A stretch of DNA of 64,000 nucleotides from Anaerolineae bacterium (GTDB lineage: Bacteria > Chloroflexota > Anaerolineae > Anaerolineales > Anaerolineaceae), in assembly GCA_013314735.1 (NCBI GenBank), contig JABUFD010000003.1, positions 248,001 through 312,000 on the forward strand, read 5' to 3'. Each line of letters begins with the position of its first letter. Within the stretch, counting starts at the first letter, position 1. Made by a program: the position numbers and the translations under genes. This document shows, one piece after another, positions 25,669 through 34,372 of the stretch. Under the pieces are notes generated by a model. It searched no databases. It was not told the origin of the DNA and saw only the letters and a list, made by a program, of their open reading frames with translations.

Positions 25669-26042
25669 CCACCCGAGAATCCCAGACCATTTTTGCCTAT
25701 CTGCTCGATAAGATCACCCGCCGCAGCCTGGCGGATGTTGATGACAGCCTGCCGCAGGAATTGCAGGATGACCTCCAGTTTGCCATGTGGATGAATGACA
25801 TTGACTTCAGCCAGGATTCCACGATCCAGGCCAGCCTGCGAAACAAACTGGAAAAACAGGCGGAGCTGCTGCAGAACGCCAGCCGGCTGAAGCATCCCCA
25901 GCAAGCAAAACAGACGCCCCGCAAAATTTCCCTGGCTGCCCTGATCGGCATCATCGTGGGCGGCTTATCCATGCTCACCGCTGCACTGCTGGTGATTTTC
26001 CGCAAGCGCAAAGGACAGAATGGGGCCAAACTGACCTCCTGA
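25665..26042 (+). CDS. Putative membrane-anchored anti-sigma factor
   Basis: 125 residues with an acidic, helical N-terminal cytoplasmic part (about residues 1-85, DVDDSLPQELQDDLQFAMWM) and one transmembrane helix near residues 90-111 (SLAALIGIIVGGLSMLTAAL), followed by a short basic tail (FRKRKGQ). No zinc-binding HxxxCxxC motif is present. Function is inferred from the 4-bp translational overlap with the sigma gene and from topology, not from sequence identity to a known family. If the topology is correct, the C-terminal tail is outside and almost absent, so signal sensing would need a partner. Confidence 0.65.
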   Translation: MTTRESQTIFAYLLDKITRRSLADVDDSLPQELQDDLQFAMWMNDIDFSQDSTIQASLRNKLEKQAELLQNASRLKHPQQAKQTPRKISLAALIGIIVGGLSMLTAALLVIFRKRKGQNGAKLTS

Positions 26043-26152
26043 TATACCGCGCCATTCATCCCCTGAAAACCATTAAAACACAACCCCAAAAAGGAGGGTA
26101 CCCCCGCCCTCAGGTATTGGATTGCCTGTTATTCGGTTACCGGTAGGAACAT

Positions 26153-27706
26153 ATGTTGAACGAGAATAAAACCATGGAACAATACACCCGCATTCGTGAA
26201 CAAGCCCTGCAGGGGGGCGGTGCCGCACGGATGGAAAGCCAGCATCAGAAAGGGAAACTCAGTGCGCGGGAACGAATCCAGAACCTGCTTGATCCAGGCA
26301 GTTTTCACGAAACCGATCTCTTTGTCACCCACCGCAGCACCGCCTTCAACATGGCGGATGACCATCCCCTCACCGACGGTGTGGTCACCGGTTGGGGCAA
26401 GATCAACGGTCGGCTGGTGTACCTGTACGCACAGGATTTCACCATCATGGGCGGGTCACTCGGAGAGGCGCACGGCTTAAAGATTGCCAAACTGATGAAG
26501 CTGGCGATTAAGAATGGTGCACCGCTGATCGGGATGAATGATTCCGGCGGCGCGCGCATCCAGGAAGGCGTCGATTCCCTCGCTGCCTACGGCGAGATCT
26601 TTTTGCAAAACACCCGCGCCTCAGGGGTGATCCCGCAAATCACCCTCATGCTGGGACCATGTGCCGGCGGGGCGGTCTACTCCCCCGCCATCACCGATTT
26701 CATTTTCATGCTCGAAGATAAATCCTTCATGTTCATTACCGGGCCGGATGTGGTCAGGGCGGTCACCCACGAAGAAGTGGATTTTGAATCTCTCGGCGGG
26801 AGCGAGATTCACCACCACAAAAGCGGGGTGGCGCATATCACTGCCCCTGATGAGGAACAGCTGTTTGAGCAACTGCGCTGGCTGCTTTCATACCTGCCCG
26901 CCAACAACCTCACCCCCCCACCGGTGCTGCCGTGCGAGGATGACCCGCTGCGGTTGTGCCCCAGGTTATCCGAGATCATCCCCCACAACCCGCAGGAGCC
27001 ATACGATGTGCTGGATGTGATTCGTGAAGTCGCGGACAACAGCGAGTTTTTTGAGATACAGCCCGAATATGCCCGCAATGTGGTGATCGGATTCGCCCGT
27101 TACGGCGGCATGCCTGTGGGGGTCATTGCCAACCAGCCGATGGTTCTGGCAGGTGTGCTCGACATTGACGCCGCGGATAAGGCGGCCCGTTTTATCCGTT
27201 TTTGTGATGCCTTCCACCTGCCGCTGGTGACCCTGGTCGATACCCCCGGATTCCTGCCTGGCACCGCGCAGGAACACGGCGGCATCATCCGCCACGGCGC
27301 CAAGATGATCTACGCCTATGCCGAGGCCACTGTTCCCAAAATTTCCATCATCCTGCGCAAGGCTTATGGCGGTGCGTACATTGTGATGAGTTCCAAGCAC
27401 CTCGAGGGCGACCTGAATTATGCCTTCCCCAATGCTGAAATCGCTGTCATGGGTCCCGAAGGCGCGGTGGAGATCGTCTACCGCAAGGATCTCAAGAGCG
27501 CCGAAGACCCCGCCGCGCTCAAAGCTGAATTAACTCGCCAGTACCGGGAAAACCTGGCAAACCCGTATATCGCCGCCTCGCGCGGGTATCTCGATGATGT
27601 GATCCCGCCCTCTGCCGCACGCGGCACGATCATTTCCGCCCTGGAAGGGCTGCAGAACAAACGCCAGCCCGTCCCATCCCGCAAACACGGGAACATTCCG
27701 CTGTAG
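26153..27706 (+). CDS. Acyl-CoA carboxylase carboxyltransferase subunit (PccB/AccD type)
   Basis: 517 residues with the two crotonase-fold halves of the biotin-dependent carboxyltransferase. It transfers CO2 from biotin to acetyl- or propionyl-CoA, giving malonyl- or methylmalonyl-CoA. N-terminal motifs are KGKLSARERIQNLLDPGSF, GGSLGEAHGLKIAKL and SGGARIQEGV; C-terminal motifs are VDTPGFLPGTAQE and GGAYIVMSSKHLEGD. Position 410 is Ile where propionyl-CoA carboxylases usually have Asp (GGAYDVM); in actinobacterial enzymes this site influences acetyl versus propionyl preference. The ATG at 26153 follows GGTAGGAACAT. The gene is followed 11 bases later by biotin carboxylase and then BCCP. A methylmalonyl-CoA decarboxylase role is a less likely alternative because biotin carboxylase is present. 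Confidence 0.92.
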   Translation: MLNENKTMEQYTRIREQALQGGGAARMESQHQKGKLSARERIQNLLDPGSFHETDLFVTHRSTAFNMADDHPLTDGVVTGWGKINGRLVYLYAQDFTIMGGSLGEAHGLKIAKLMKLAIKNGAPLIGMNDSGGARIQEGVDSLAAYGEIFLQNTRASGVIPQITLMLGPCAGGAVYSPAITDFIFMLEDKSFMFITGPDVVRAVTHEEVDFESLGGSEIHHHKSGVAHITAPDEEQLFEQLRWLLSYLPANNLTPPPVLPCEDDPLRLCPRLSEIIPHNPQEPYDVLDVIREVADNSEFFEIQPEYARNVVIGFARYGGMPVGVIANQPMVLAGVLDIDAADKAARFIRFCDAFHLPLVTLVDTPGFLPGTAQEHGGIIRHGAKMIYAYAEATVPKISIILRKAYGGAYIVMSSKHLEGDLNYAFPNAEIAVMGPEGAVEIVYRKDLKSAEDPAALKAELTRQYRENLANPYIAASRGYLDDVIPPSAARGTIISALEGLQNKRQPVPSRKHGNIPL

Positions 27707-27717
27707 GAGGTAGAACA

Positions 27718-29217
27718 ATGAAGATCCTGGTTGCCAACCGTGGGGAAATTGCTGTGCGCATCATCCGTGCCTGCCGGGAGCTGGGCCTGCCCAGTGTGGC
27801 CATCTATTCCGAGGCCGACCGCAGTGCACGCCATACCCGCCTGGCAGATGAATCCGTCTGCGTCGGGCCGGCGAAAGCATCTGACTCCTACATGAACATC
27901 CCAGCCATCATCAAAGCCGCCCGTACCAGCGGCGCGGATGCCGTGCATCCGGGTTACGGATTTCTTTCTGAAAATGAAGCCTTCGCCCGCGCGGTGGAAG
28001 CGGCAGGTCTGGCCTTCATCGGGCCTCGTCCCGAAACCATTTACCGCATGGGCAACAAGCTCATCGCGCGCCAGGTAGCAGAAGATGCCGGCCTGCCAGT
28101 ATTGAAGAGCCTCAACCTCGAACTCACCCAGGCGGAACACGCGCTGGCCGTATGCAGAGAAATGAAATTTCCGCTGCTGGTGAAGGCCGTCTCCGGCGGC
28201 GGTGGGCGCGGCATCCGCGAAGCCCACAGCCTGGCAGAATTGGAACAGGTGATCTGCGCTGCCAGCGAAGAAGCCGCGGCGGTGTTCGGCAACCATTCCG
28301 TCTACGTAGAGCCGTTGGTTCGCAGCGCGCGCCACATCGAGGTGCAAATCCTTGGTGATGGCAATGGCACGGTGCTGGTGCTCGGGGAACGTGAATGCTC
28401 CATCCAACGTCGCCGCCAGAAACTGGTGGAAGAAGCCCCCGCCCCCGGCCTCAGCGATGAGTTACGGTCAGCCATCCACCATGCCGCCTGGCAGTTGGGC
28501 ATGGCTCTCAACTACCGCAGCCTGGGGACAGTGGAATTTCTCCTCGACCCATCCGGCAATTTTTTCTTCATCGAGGTCAACCCGCGCATCCAGGTGGAAC
28601 ACCCGGTGACGGAAATGGTCACCGGCATCGACCTGGTGGCCGCCCAATTACGGCTGGCACAAAGCGGCACGCTTGCCTATCAGCAGGCCGACGTGCATAT
28701 CAACGGCTCTGCGATCGAAGTACGCGTAATTGCCGAGGTGCCGGAACTGGGTTTCATCCCCGATACCGGCACGATCACCGAGCTGGCGGAACCCCAGGGA
28801 CCCGGTGTGCGCGTTGACAGCGCCATGTTCGTGGGCATGGAAGTGACCAGCGATTACGATTCTCTGCTGGGCAAGCTGATCGTGTGGGGCGAGACCCGTG
28901 CCGCCGCGGTGCGGCGCATCAAAGGCGCACTGCGGGAATTCCGCATCAGCGGCGTCAAAACTGATCTGCCGTTCCTGGCGCAGATCATCCAGAGCGACTG
29001 TTTCCTCGATGCTGACTTTGACACCACCTACCTCGACCAGGCGCAGCCGGCATTGATCGAAGCCGCCAGGGGCAGCCATAACCGGACCGCAGCACTCGCG
29101 CTCGCTCTGCTGATCCATCAACAGCAAACCATACCGCAGGCACAGCCGGCTCCGGCGGTATTCCAGCAGGCAGTCAACCCGTGGCGCATGGCCGCGCTGC
29201 AGGAACAGGTATTATAA
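27718..29217 (+). CDS. accC: Biotin carboxylase subunit of acyl-CoA carboxylase
   Basis: 499 residues, ATP-grasp enzyme carboxylating the biotin of BCCP. Visible are the N-terminal MKILVANRGEIAVRIIRACR, HPGYGFLSENEAFA, the glycine-rich ATP loop KAVSGGGGRGIREA, the ERECSIQRRRQKLVEEAPAP segment and FIEVNPRIQVEHPVTE with catalytic residues. The family segment RINAED reads RVIAEV here, a small departure. The last 50 residues are a variable Ala/Gln-rich tail that may connect to the carrier protein. The ATG follows GTAGGAGGTAGAACA. It is the middle gene of the three-gene carboxylase operon. Confidence 0.95.
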   Translation: MKILVANRGEIAVRIIRACRELGLPSVAIYSEADRSARHTRLADESVCVGPAKASDSYMNIPAIIKAARTSGADAVHPGYGFLSENEAFARAVEAAGLAFIGPRPETIYRMGNKLIARQVAEDAGLPVLKSLNLELTQAEHALAVCREMKFPLLVKAVSGGGGRGIREAHSLAELEQVICAASEEAAAVFGNHSVYVEPLVRSARHIEVQILGDGNGTVLVLGERECSIQRRRQKLVEEAPAPGLSDELRSAIHHAAWQLGMALNYRSLGTVEFLLDPSGNFFFIEVNPRIQVEHPVTEMVTGIDLVAAQLRLAQSGTLAYQQADVHINGSAIEVRVIAEVPELGFIPDTGTITELAEPQGPGVRVDSAMFVGMEVTSDYDSLLGKLIVWGETRAAAVRRIKGALREFRISGVKTDLPFLAQIIQSDCFLDADFDTTYLDQAQPALIEAARGSHNRTAALALALLIHQQQTIPQAQPAPAVFQQAVNPWRMAALQEQVL

Positions 29218-29227
29218 GGAAAGTCCC

Positions 29228-29722
29228 ATGGCAAAATATAAAGTGGTTGTGGAACAGGAAGAATTCCTGATCGAATTCAGCGAAAACAGGGTCCAGGTCA
29301 ATGGTGAAGTGATTGAACAACCTTCCCTGGCCAGCCTGAATGGCAATGGACTGTACCTGCTGCAGCAGGGCGGTGAAAAGCAAGAAGTTCACATTCAACA
29401 CCAACAGCGCAGTGCCTACCAGATAACGATCGGCGGACATCATCTCACTGCTGAGATCGAGCGTGACCGCGGCAATCGGCGTGCCACCGGCAGCCTGCGT
29501 ACCGCCGGTGAGATCACTGCCCCCATGCCGGCTGTGATGGTGGACCTGCTGGTGATCGAAGGGGACGCCATCCAGGCCGGGCAAACCGTCCTGGTACTGG
29601 AAGCGATGAAGATGCAGATGAAAATTTCCTCCCCGGTGGATGGGATTGTCAACCGCATCCTCAAGACCCCCGGCCAGCGGGTGGAAAAAGGCGAAGTGCT
29701 GCTCAAGATCGATATGGGATAA
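29228..29722 (+). CDS. Biotin carboxyl carrier protein of acyl-CoA carboxylase
   Basis: 164 residues. The N-terminal 90 residues resemble the linker domain found before the biotinyl domain of propionyl-CoA-type carboxylases. The C-terminal 75 residues are a biotinyl domain with EAMKMQMKISS, biotinylated at Lys128. GEITAPMPAVMVDLLVIEGD and ILKTPGQRVEKGEVLLKID are the flanking hairpin strands. The ribosome site AAGGAAAGTCCC lies between it and the biotin carboxylase gene. The stop is only 23 bases from the convergent stop of the phosphopantetheinyl transferase gene, so carboxylase and lipid synthase operons meet tail to tail. Confidence 0.93.
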   Translation: MAKYKVVVEQEEFLIEFSENRVQVNGEVIEQPSLASLNGNGLYLLQQGGEKQEVHIQHQQRSAYQITIGGHHLTAEIERDRGNRRATGSLRTAGEITAPMPAVMVDLLVIEGDAIQAGQTVLVLEAMKMQMKISSPVDGIVNRILKTPGQRVEKGEVLLKIDMG

Positions 29723-29745
29723 CAGGGTTGGTCATGCGGAGAACC

Positions 29746-30483
29746 TTACCGCAAAGCCTCCATGATATCCCCGGCGGTGGGATGGAATTCGCGCAGCCGG
29801 TACTCCAGGTTTCCCACTACAACCAGCATTCCGACTGCATGCTCACCGGGAGACAACTGGTAAAGATGGGATCTTTGCAGGAGCGAGGAAAAAGCACTAT
29901 CCTCCACATCCTGCAGGTACAACTCGCCACGTGTCACACAGATGGTGAATTTTCGTGGCGACAGGCGCATGCCAGTGCCCAGTGCCTTCAGCAGCGCCTC
30001 TTTGGCAGTCCACATCTGATAAAATGCCAGCCGCTGCCGTTCCACAGGTATGGCCTGCCAGTGTTCGAATTCTGCAGGTGAAAAAGCCAGCGATGCCACC
30101 TGCCGCAGGTTGACCGCGGCATCAATCATTTCCACATCCACCCCCACTGGCGCGGCGCAGCCGAATGCCATCACCGCCCGACTGCGGGAATGCGATAAGG
30201 AAAATTCAATATCCCTGGCAAACAGTTTGCCGTACTGCCCGGTCTTGATCTCCACCGTTTCCGGGGGGATTCCCAGGTACCGTCCCAGCAACAGCCGCAG
30301 GATGCCGTGTACGGCAATGAAACGCTGGCGCAGTGCCTCTGTTCCCATGCGGTCGGCCCGGTTCCATTCAGATTCACCCAGGTATCCGGACACCTGTTCC
30401 ACCAGGCTGCCGGGGAGATCAAGGTCAAGCGATACAGCATGCACCTCATCTTCGTCGGGCAGGTTATGCGGGAGGCCTGTCAT
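29746..30483 (-). CDS. 4'-phosphopantetheinyl transferase, Sfp type
   Basis: 245 residues, two pseudo-repeats. It moves the phosphopantetheine arm of CoA to a serine of an acyl carrier protein. Magnesium-binding GVDVEMID (Asp116, Glu118) and FYQMWTAKEALLKALGTG (Glu162, Lys165) are intact, and IEFSLSHSRSRAVMAF carries the conserved His. The start overlaps the stop of the PfaD gene by 4 bp (ATGA). As last gene of the lipid-synthase cluster its probable target is Ser1173 of the KS-AT-ACP protein, equivalent to PfaE in polyunsaturated fatty acid clusters. Confidence 0.93.
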   Translation of the reverse strand: MTGLPHNLPDEDEVHAVSLDLDLPGSLVEQVSGYLGESEWNRADRMGTEALRQRFIAVHGILRLLLGRYLGIPPETVEIKTGQYGKLFARDIEFSLSHSRSRAVMAFGCAAPVGVDVEMIDAAVNLRQVASLAFSPAEFEHWQAIPVERQRLAFYQMWTAKEALLKALGTGMRLSPRKFTICVTRGELYLQDVEDSAFSSLLQRSHLYQLSPGEHAVGMLVVVGNLEYRLREFHPTAGDIMEALR

Positions 30484-32114
30484 CGCATGCCGACGGTTTT
30501 ATCCGATGCCAGCGGTTCCGGCCGGTACACGTCCAGCACGCCCTCTGCCTGCACACCCTGCGCGCGCAGCTGCTGCAGCCGATAGCGGTAGGCTGCTCCC
30601 CGCAGGAGATGTTCCGCCATATCAACCACGTGCCGGTTCTCCAGCACCTCCAGATACGTCCCCCGCACCCAGTCGTTGAAGGCGCCCATCGCTGGACCGC
30701 ACCAGATCTGGTAATCGGTTTCCCGTCCAACCTCGCCGGTGCATGACCAGCGCGACGCCAGCCCCAGGTACCAACGAAAAATAAGCGCCATCTTCTTGTG
30801 CGGGTCAGCCTGTGCTTTTTCGATCTGCGCCGGATCACGCTGCTGAAAAAATGCCACAGTATCCGCCCAGACCTCGTCCAGACCGCGCTTGAAGACCGAT
30901 TTTTCCAGCGATGCCCGTTCCTTTTCCGGCAATTCTTCAATGCTGTTGCAGGCTTTATACAGCTCAAACAGCTTGCGCGCGCGCATCGGGTACATTGTGC
31001 CGCGTTTGAGCACCTGCACATTTACCCCCATCTCGAACATATCCGCAGAGGGTGCCATGGTTACATCCGTCATCGCCGCCTGTGCCAGTTGTGCCTTGGT
31101 GAAGGCGGAGGTTGCCGCTTCGACACTGGCATGGTTGATCGAACCAGTCACCACGTAGGCTGCGCCCATCATGTACGCCGCCAGCACCGATTCTGGTGTG
31201 CTGATCCCCCCGCCAATCCCGATCCGGATCAGCCTCCGGTATTGAAATTTCAGCTGCAATTCATTGCGCAGAGCGATCATACTGGGCAGCAGTGCCACCA
31301 ACGGGCGGTTATCGGTATGTCCGCCGGAATCCGCTTCCACCGTCAGGTCATCTGCCAGGGGTACCTGCCGCAGCAATTCTGCCTGCTCCGCAGTGATGCT
31401 GCCTTCCGTCAGCAGGCGCTTAATGGCCGCTTCCGGTGCGGGACTCATGAACTTTTCAGCCACCTCACGCCGCGACACCTTGGCGATCACCTTGTTGCTA
31501 ATCGCCACACTGTCGTCTGCTGCGCGGCGCAACCCGGCTGCCCGGTACAACACCAGGCTGTCGGAGGGCATGATGTAAGCAGCCGCCTCCACCACGCGGA
31601 TGCCATATTGCAGGTATAACTGAACCGTACCGCGTTCCAAGGCGGGTTCGTATGGGTTATGGAGCAAGTTGAAGGCATACGGTCCCTCCGGCAGCGCGGA
31701 CTGGATTTCCTGGATCGCTGCCTCAATCCGTGCCGGACCCAACCCGCCAGCGCCAAAAGAACCCATCAGCCCTGCTTTGCCCAGTGCAATCACCATCGCC
31801 GCCGAAGCAATCCCATTCGCCATCGCCCCGGCGTAATAGGCGGCACGCAGCCCGTAATCAGCGCAAAAAGCAGGATCGCCAAACGCGGAAATCGACATCG
31901 GCGGTACATACGCCAGCAGGTTGGAACCTTCCCCATCCGCACACAGCGAGAATGCGGTCTTGTTGGTGAAACCGGCTGCATCGTTGTGTTTGACTGCAAT
32001 CACCGGTTGTACCAGGTCTTTCAACATTGCTTCCAAAGCGGCAGGTTCGGTGGTCAATTCGGCGGGATTTCTCCACCACGCAAACGGAAAGGCAGCGGTT
32101 TCAAGTGTGCTCAT
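30480..32114 (-). CDS. pfaD: PfaD-family trans-acting enoyl reductase
   Basis: 544 residues, FMN-dependent TIM-barrel of the 2-nitropropane-dioxygenase-like group. In polyunsaturated fatty acid and related polyketide systems PfaD reduces the enoyl intermediate on the carrier protein. Typical stretches are GLMGSFGAGGLGPARIE, FNLLHNPYEPALE, IGIGGGISTPESVLAAYMMG, MAPSADMFEMGVNVQVLKRG and RWYLGLASRW, which span the length of PfaD family members. The ATG at 32114 has GAGGTATTGA upstream. It lies 34 bases after the AT gene and overlaps the phosphopantetheinyl transferase gene by 4 bp. Confidence 0.93.
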   Translation of the reverse strand: MSTLETAAFPFAWWRNPAELTTEPAALEAMLKDLVQPVIAVKHNDAAGFTNKTAFSLCADGEGSNLLAYVPPMSISAFGDPAFCADYGLRAAYYAGAMANGIASAAMVIALGKAGLMGSFGAGGLGPARIEAAIQEIQSALPEGPYAFNLLHNPYEPALERGTVQLYLQYGIRVVEAAAYIMPSDSLVLYRAAGLRRAADDSVAISNKVIAKVSRREVAEKFMSPAPEAAIKRLLTEGSITAEQAELLRQVPLADDLTVEADSGGHTDNRPLVALLPSMIALRNELQLKFQYRRLIRIGIGGGISTPESVLAAYMMGAAYVVTGSINHASVEAATSAFTKAQLAQAAMTDVTMAPSADMFEMGVNVQVLKRGTMYPMRARKLFELYKACNSIEELPEKERASLEKSVFKRGLDEVWADTVAFFQQRDPAQIEKAQADPHKKMALIFRWYLGLASRWSCTGEVGRETDYQIWCGPAMGAFNDWVRGTYLEVLENRHVVDMAEHLLRGAAYRYRLQQLRAQGVQAEGVLDVYRPEPLASDKTVGMR

Positions 32115-32148
32115 TCAATACCTCAATTCCTGACTTGATTTGATTCCA

Positions 32149-34347
32149 TCATACCATCAGCGCAGGCACAGCAGTGGCATGCTCGGAAAGCGATGTTTCT
32201 CCCGGCGCGCCCCATCCTGCCAGCAAGCCCAGGTTCACGGTTTTGCCGTGGCTGATCAACCGAGCCAGCACACGCAGCACACCTGCCAGGTCTGGCACCT
32301 CGGCCTGGTTGATGGAACAGGCGCAAAACGGTTCCCCTTTCAGGGTGCTTTCCACCCATTTGGTACAGTTGCCGCGCGCGCCAACCTCGATAAAAATGCG
32401 GTTTCCGCGTTCATACGCGCTGCGCACCAATGCCGGGAAATCCACCCGGTTGCACAGCCCCCCCGCGATCGCGTCCGCGATGGAACAGCTGTCCATCGCC
32501 ATCGGCCCACATTCATAACTGCTGAAATACATCAGTGAAGGTTCACGCTCCACCGGCAGCGTATGCAGATGAACCAGTGTTTCATATTCCGAGATGATTG
32601 CTGCGCAGTGCATCGGGTAGTGGTAGGGAATCGGGAAACTCATTGCTTTGAGCTGCGCCAGCACGCGCTTGCAGGCCTCCGGCTCACCGCCGATGATCAA
32701 CTGGCGCGGAGCGTTAATGTGCGTCAGGTAGACCTGTGGTTCGGCAGCAATCACCGGCAGGGCTTTTTCTGCTGTGGTCATCACAATATGGTTATCCCAG
32801 AACGGCGCCGTCCCTTCCGGCACTGCTTGCTCTTGCGCCAGCCAGTGCTCCCGGACAGCATCCAGCGGTCCCGCCAGGCGGGTGTGGAACAGCGGTAGGG
32901 CAGCAAGTTCATCTTTCACCGCGTCAGCTTTTGTCCAGAATCCAGTGGCAAACAGCATCGCAGTTTCCCCCATGCTGTAGCCAAGGGCGGCATCCGCCCG
33001 GATGCCAAATCCTGCCTGCAGCAGGTGGGTGTACAATCCGGCAATTGCCGTACCGGAGAACAGCATACTCAACGGCGAAGACACAAGCGCTTCCTGCATC
33101 TGCTGTTGTTCAGCATCCGAGGCCGTTCCCGTCTCGGGCGGGAAGATTTTACGCGCCTGGTACAATGCCGCCGGATCCGCGCTGAACCCGGCAAGCCATT
33201 CATGCAGGCCGGGGAACGTATGCAGCAATTCGCGCCCCATGCCAACATACGAGTTGAAAGCGCCCGGGTACACCAGCACCACCCCGGCATCTGTGCCAAG
33301 GGGAGCAGGTGTGAAGTAACTGCCGTTGATAGACTGCCATTCCCGCTGGTTCGCCAGTGCACCGGGGATGCCTTTCGCTGCTGCGGCGCACTCCGCCGCC
33401 AGTTCTTCCGTATCCGCCGCAATCAGCACCAGGCGCAGCCTTGCCGCAACCTCCGGCTGCGAACGCAGCACTTGCTGCACGGTTTCCAGGCTGCCGCCAT
33501 TCTGCAAGGCAATCTGGACAGCATCCAGCCGGGCGGACAGTCTAGAAAGGTCATCTCCATTGAGGATGAACAACTGCGGCGCACGGCTCCCCGGCAAAAA
33601 ACCGATTGTGTTTTCGGTTTCCGCTTCACTCACCTGTACTGCGGCGGATTCCTGCCCGGATGGCAACAACACAGCCTTCCGCTGGCGGGAACAGGCATCG
33701 AGAAACCACGGAAATGATTGGGTAATCCTGCTTCCATCGACTACAGCGCCGGCATACACCGTGCGGTATCGCACACTGAGCAAGGCGCGGCACAATTGGA
33801 ACAACTCACTGAAGGCATCCTGCTCTCCGAATGGATTGCCTGCCTGCAGGCAGTCAGGATGCCATGCCTCCGCTGGCTGCCAGACGGATGATTCCGGATC
33901 GAGCCGCTCCACCAGGCGAACCTGCTGGCGGGTGGTGAATACCACCATATTGCGACGGGAAAGGTCAGCTTCCTCTATCCACCCCCACACTGCCGCTGAC
34001 GCATAATTTTCCAGGGTGACCACGATCATGCCCTGGGGTCCGGCAGCTGCCAGGTGAATCAAGGGTGTATCGAGCCCCTGCGCCAGGCGCAGCCCATCCG
34101 CAATCCAGTGGGGTGAAGGGGGGATGACGAGTGCATTGCGCGTTCCCAACCCGTAGGCAAGCGCCGGGCACACCAGCCAGGTGCCATCGAGGGCAAGCGA
34201 GGATAAGAAGGCAGAATCGATCGCCTGTACCGGCTGGCCATCAGCAAACGGCAGCCGCCCGGCATACATTACCTGTTCCACGGCTGCCAGATTCAGCAGG
34301 CTGCCGAATTGGCAGCGAATGTCCTGTACTGCGAAGCGTTGTTGCAT
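32149..34347 (-). CDS. PfaB-like protein: degenerate KS region plus acyltransferase
   Basis: About 732 residues from the ATG at 34347; reading frame further upstream overlaps the preceding gene and looks non-coding. Residues 1-330 resemble the C-terminal half of a ketosynthase plus linker but contain no DxACSS active-site motif. Residues about 370-690 form an acyltransferase with VLVYPGAFNSYVGMG, the nucleophile Ser458 in GYSMGETAMLFA (GYSxG rather than GHSxG) and the late segment FIEVGARGNCTKWVE. This KS-remnant/AT layout is that of PfaB, which selects or releases the acyl chain in polyunsaturated fatty acid synthases. It is followed 34 bases later by pfaD. Confidence 0.85.
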   Translation of the reverse strand: MQQRFAVQDIRCQFGSLLNLAAVEQVMYAGRLPFADGQPVQAIDSAFLSSLALDGTWLVCPALAYGLGTRNALVIPPSPHWIADGLRLAQGLDTPLIHLAAAGPQGMIVVTLENYASAAVWGWIEEADLSRRNMVVFTTRQQVRLVERLDPESSVWQPAEAWHPDCLQAGNPFGEQDAFSELFQLCRALLSVRYRTVYAGAVVDGSRITQSFPWFLDACSRQRKAVLLPSGQESAAVQVSEAETENTIGFLPGSRAPQLFILNGDDLSRLSARLDAVQIALQNGGSLETVQQVLRSQPEVAARLRLVLIAADTEELAAECAAAAKGIPGALANQREWQSINGSYFTPAPLGTDAGVVLVYPGAFNSYVGMGRELLHTFPGLHEWLAGFSADPAALYQARKIFPPETGTASDAEQQQMQEALVSSPLSMLFSGTAIAGLYTHLLQAGFGIRADAALGYSMGETAMLFATGFWTKADAVKDELAALPLFHTRLAGPLDAVREHWLAQEQAVPEGTAPFWDNHIVMTTAEKALPVIAAEPQVYLTHINAPRQLIIGGEPEACKRVLAQLKAMSFPIPYHYPMHCAAIISEYETLVHLHTLPVEREPSLMYFSSYECGPMAMDSCSIADAIAGGLCNRVDFPALVRSAYERGNRIFIEVGARGNCTKWVESTLKGEPFCACSINQAEVPDLAGVLRVLARLISHGKTVNLGLLAGWGAPGETSLSEHATAVPALMV

Positions 34348-34372
34348 GGAATACCCTGACGGCAGTGGGCGT

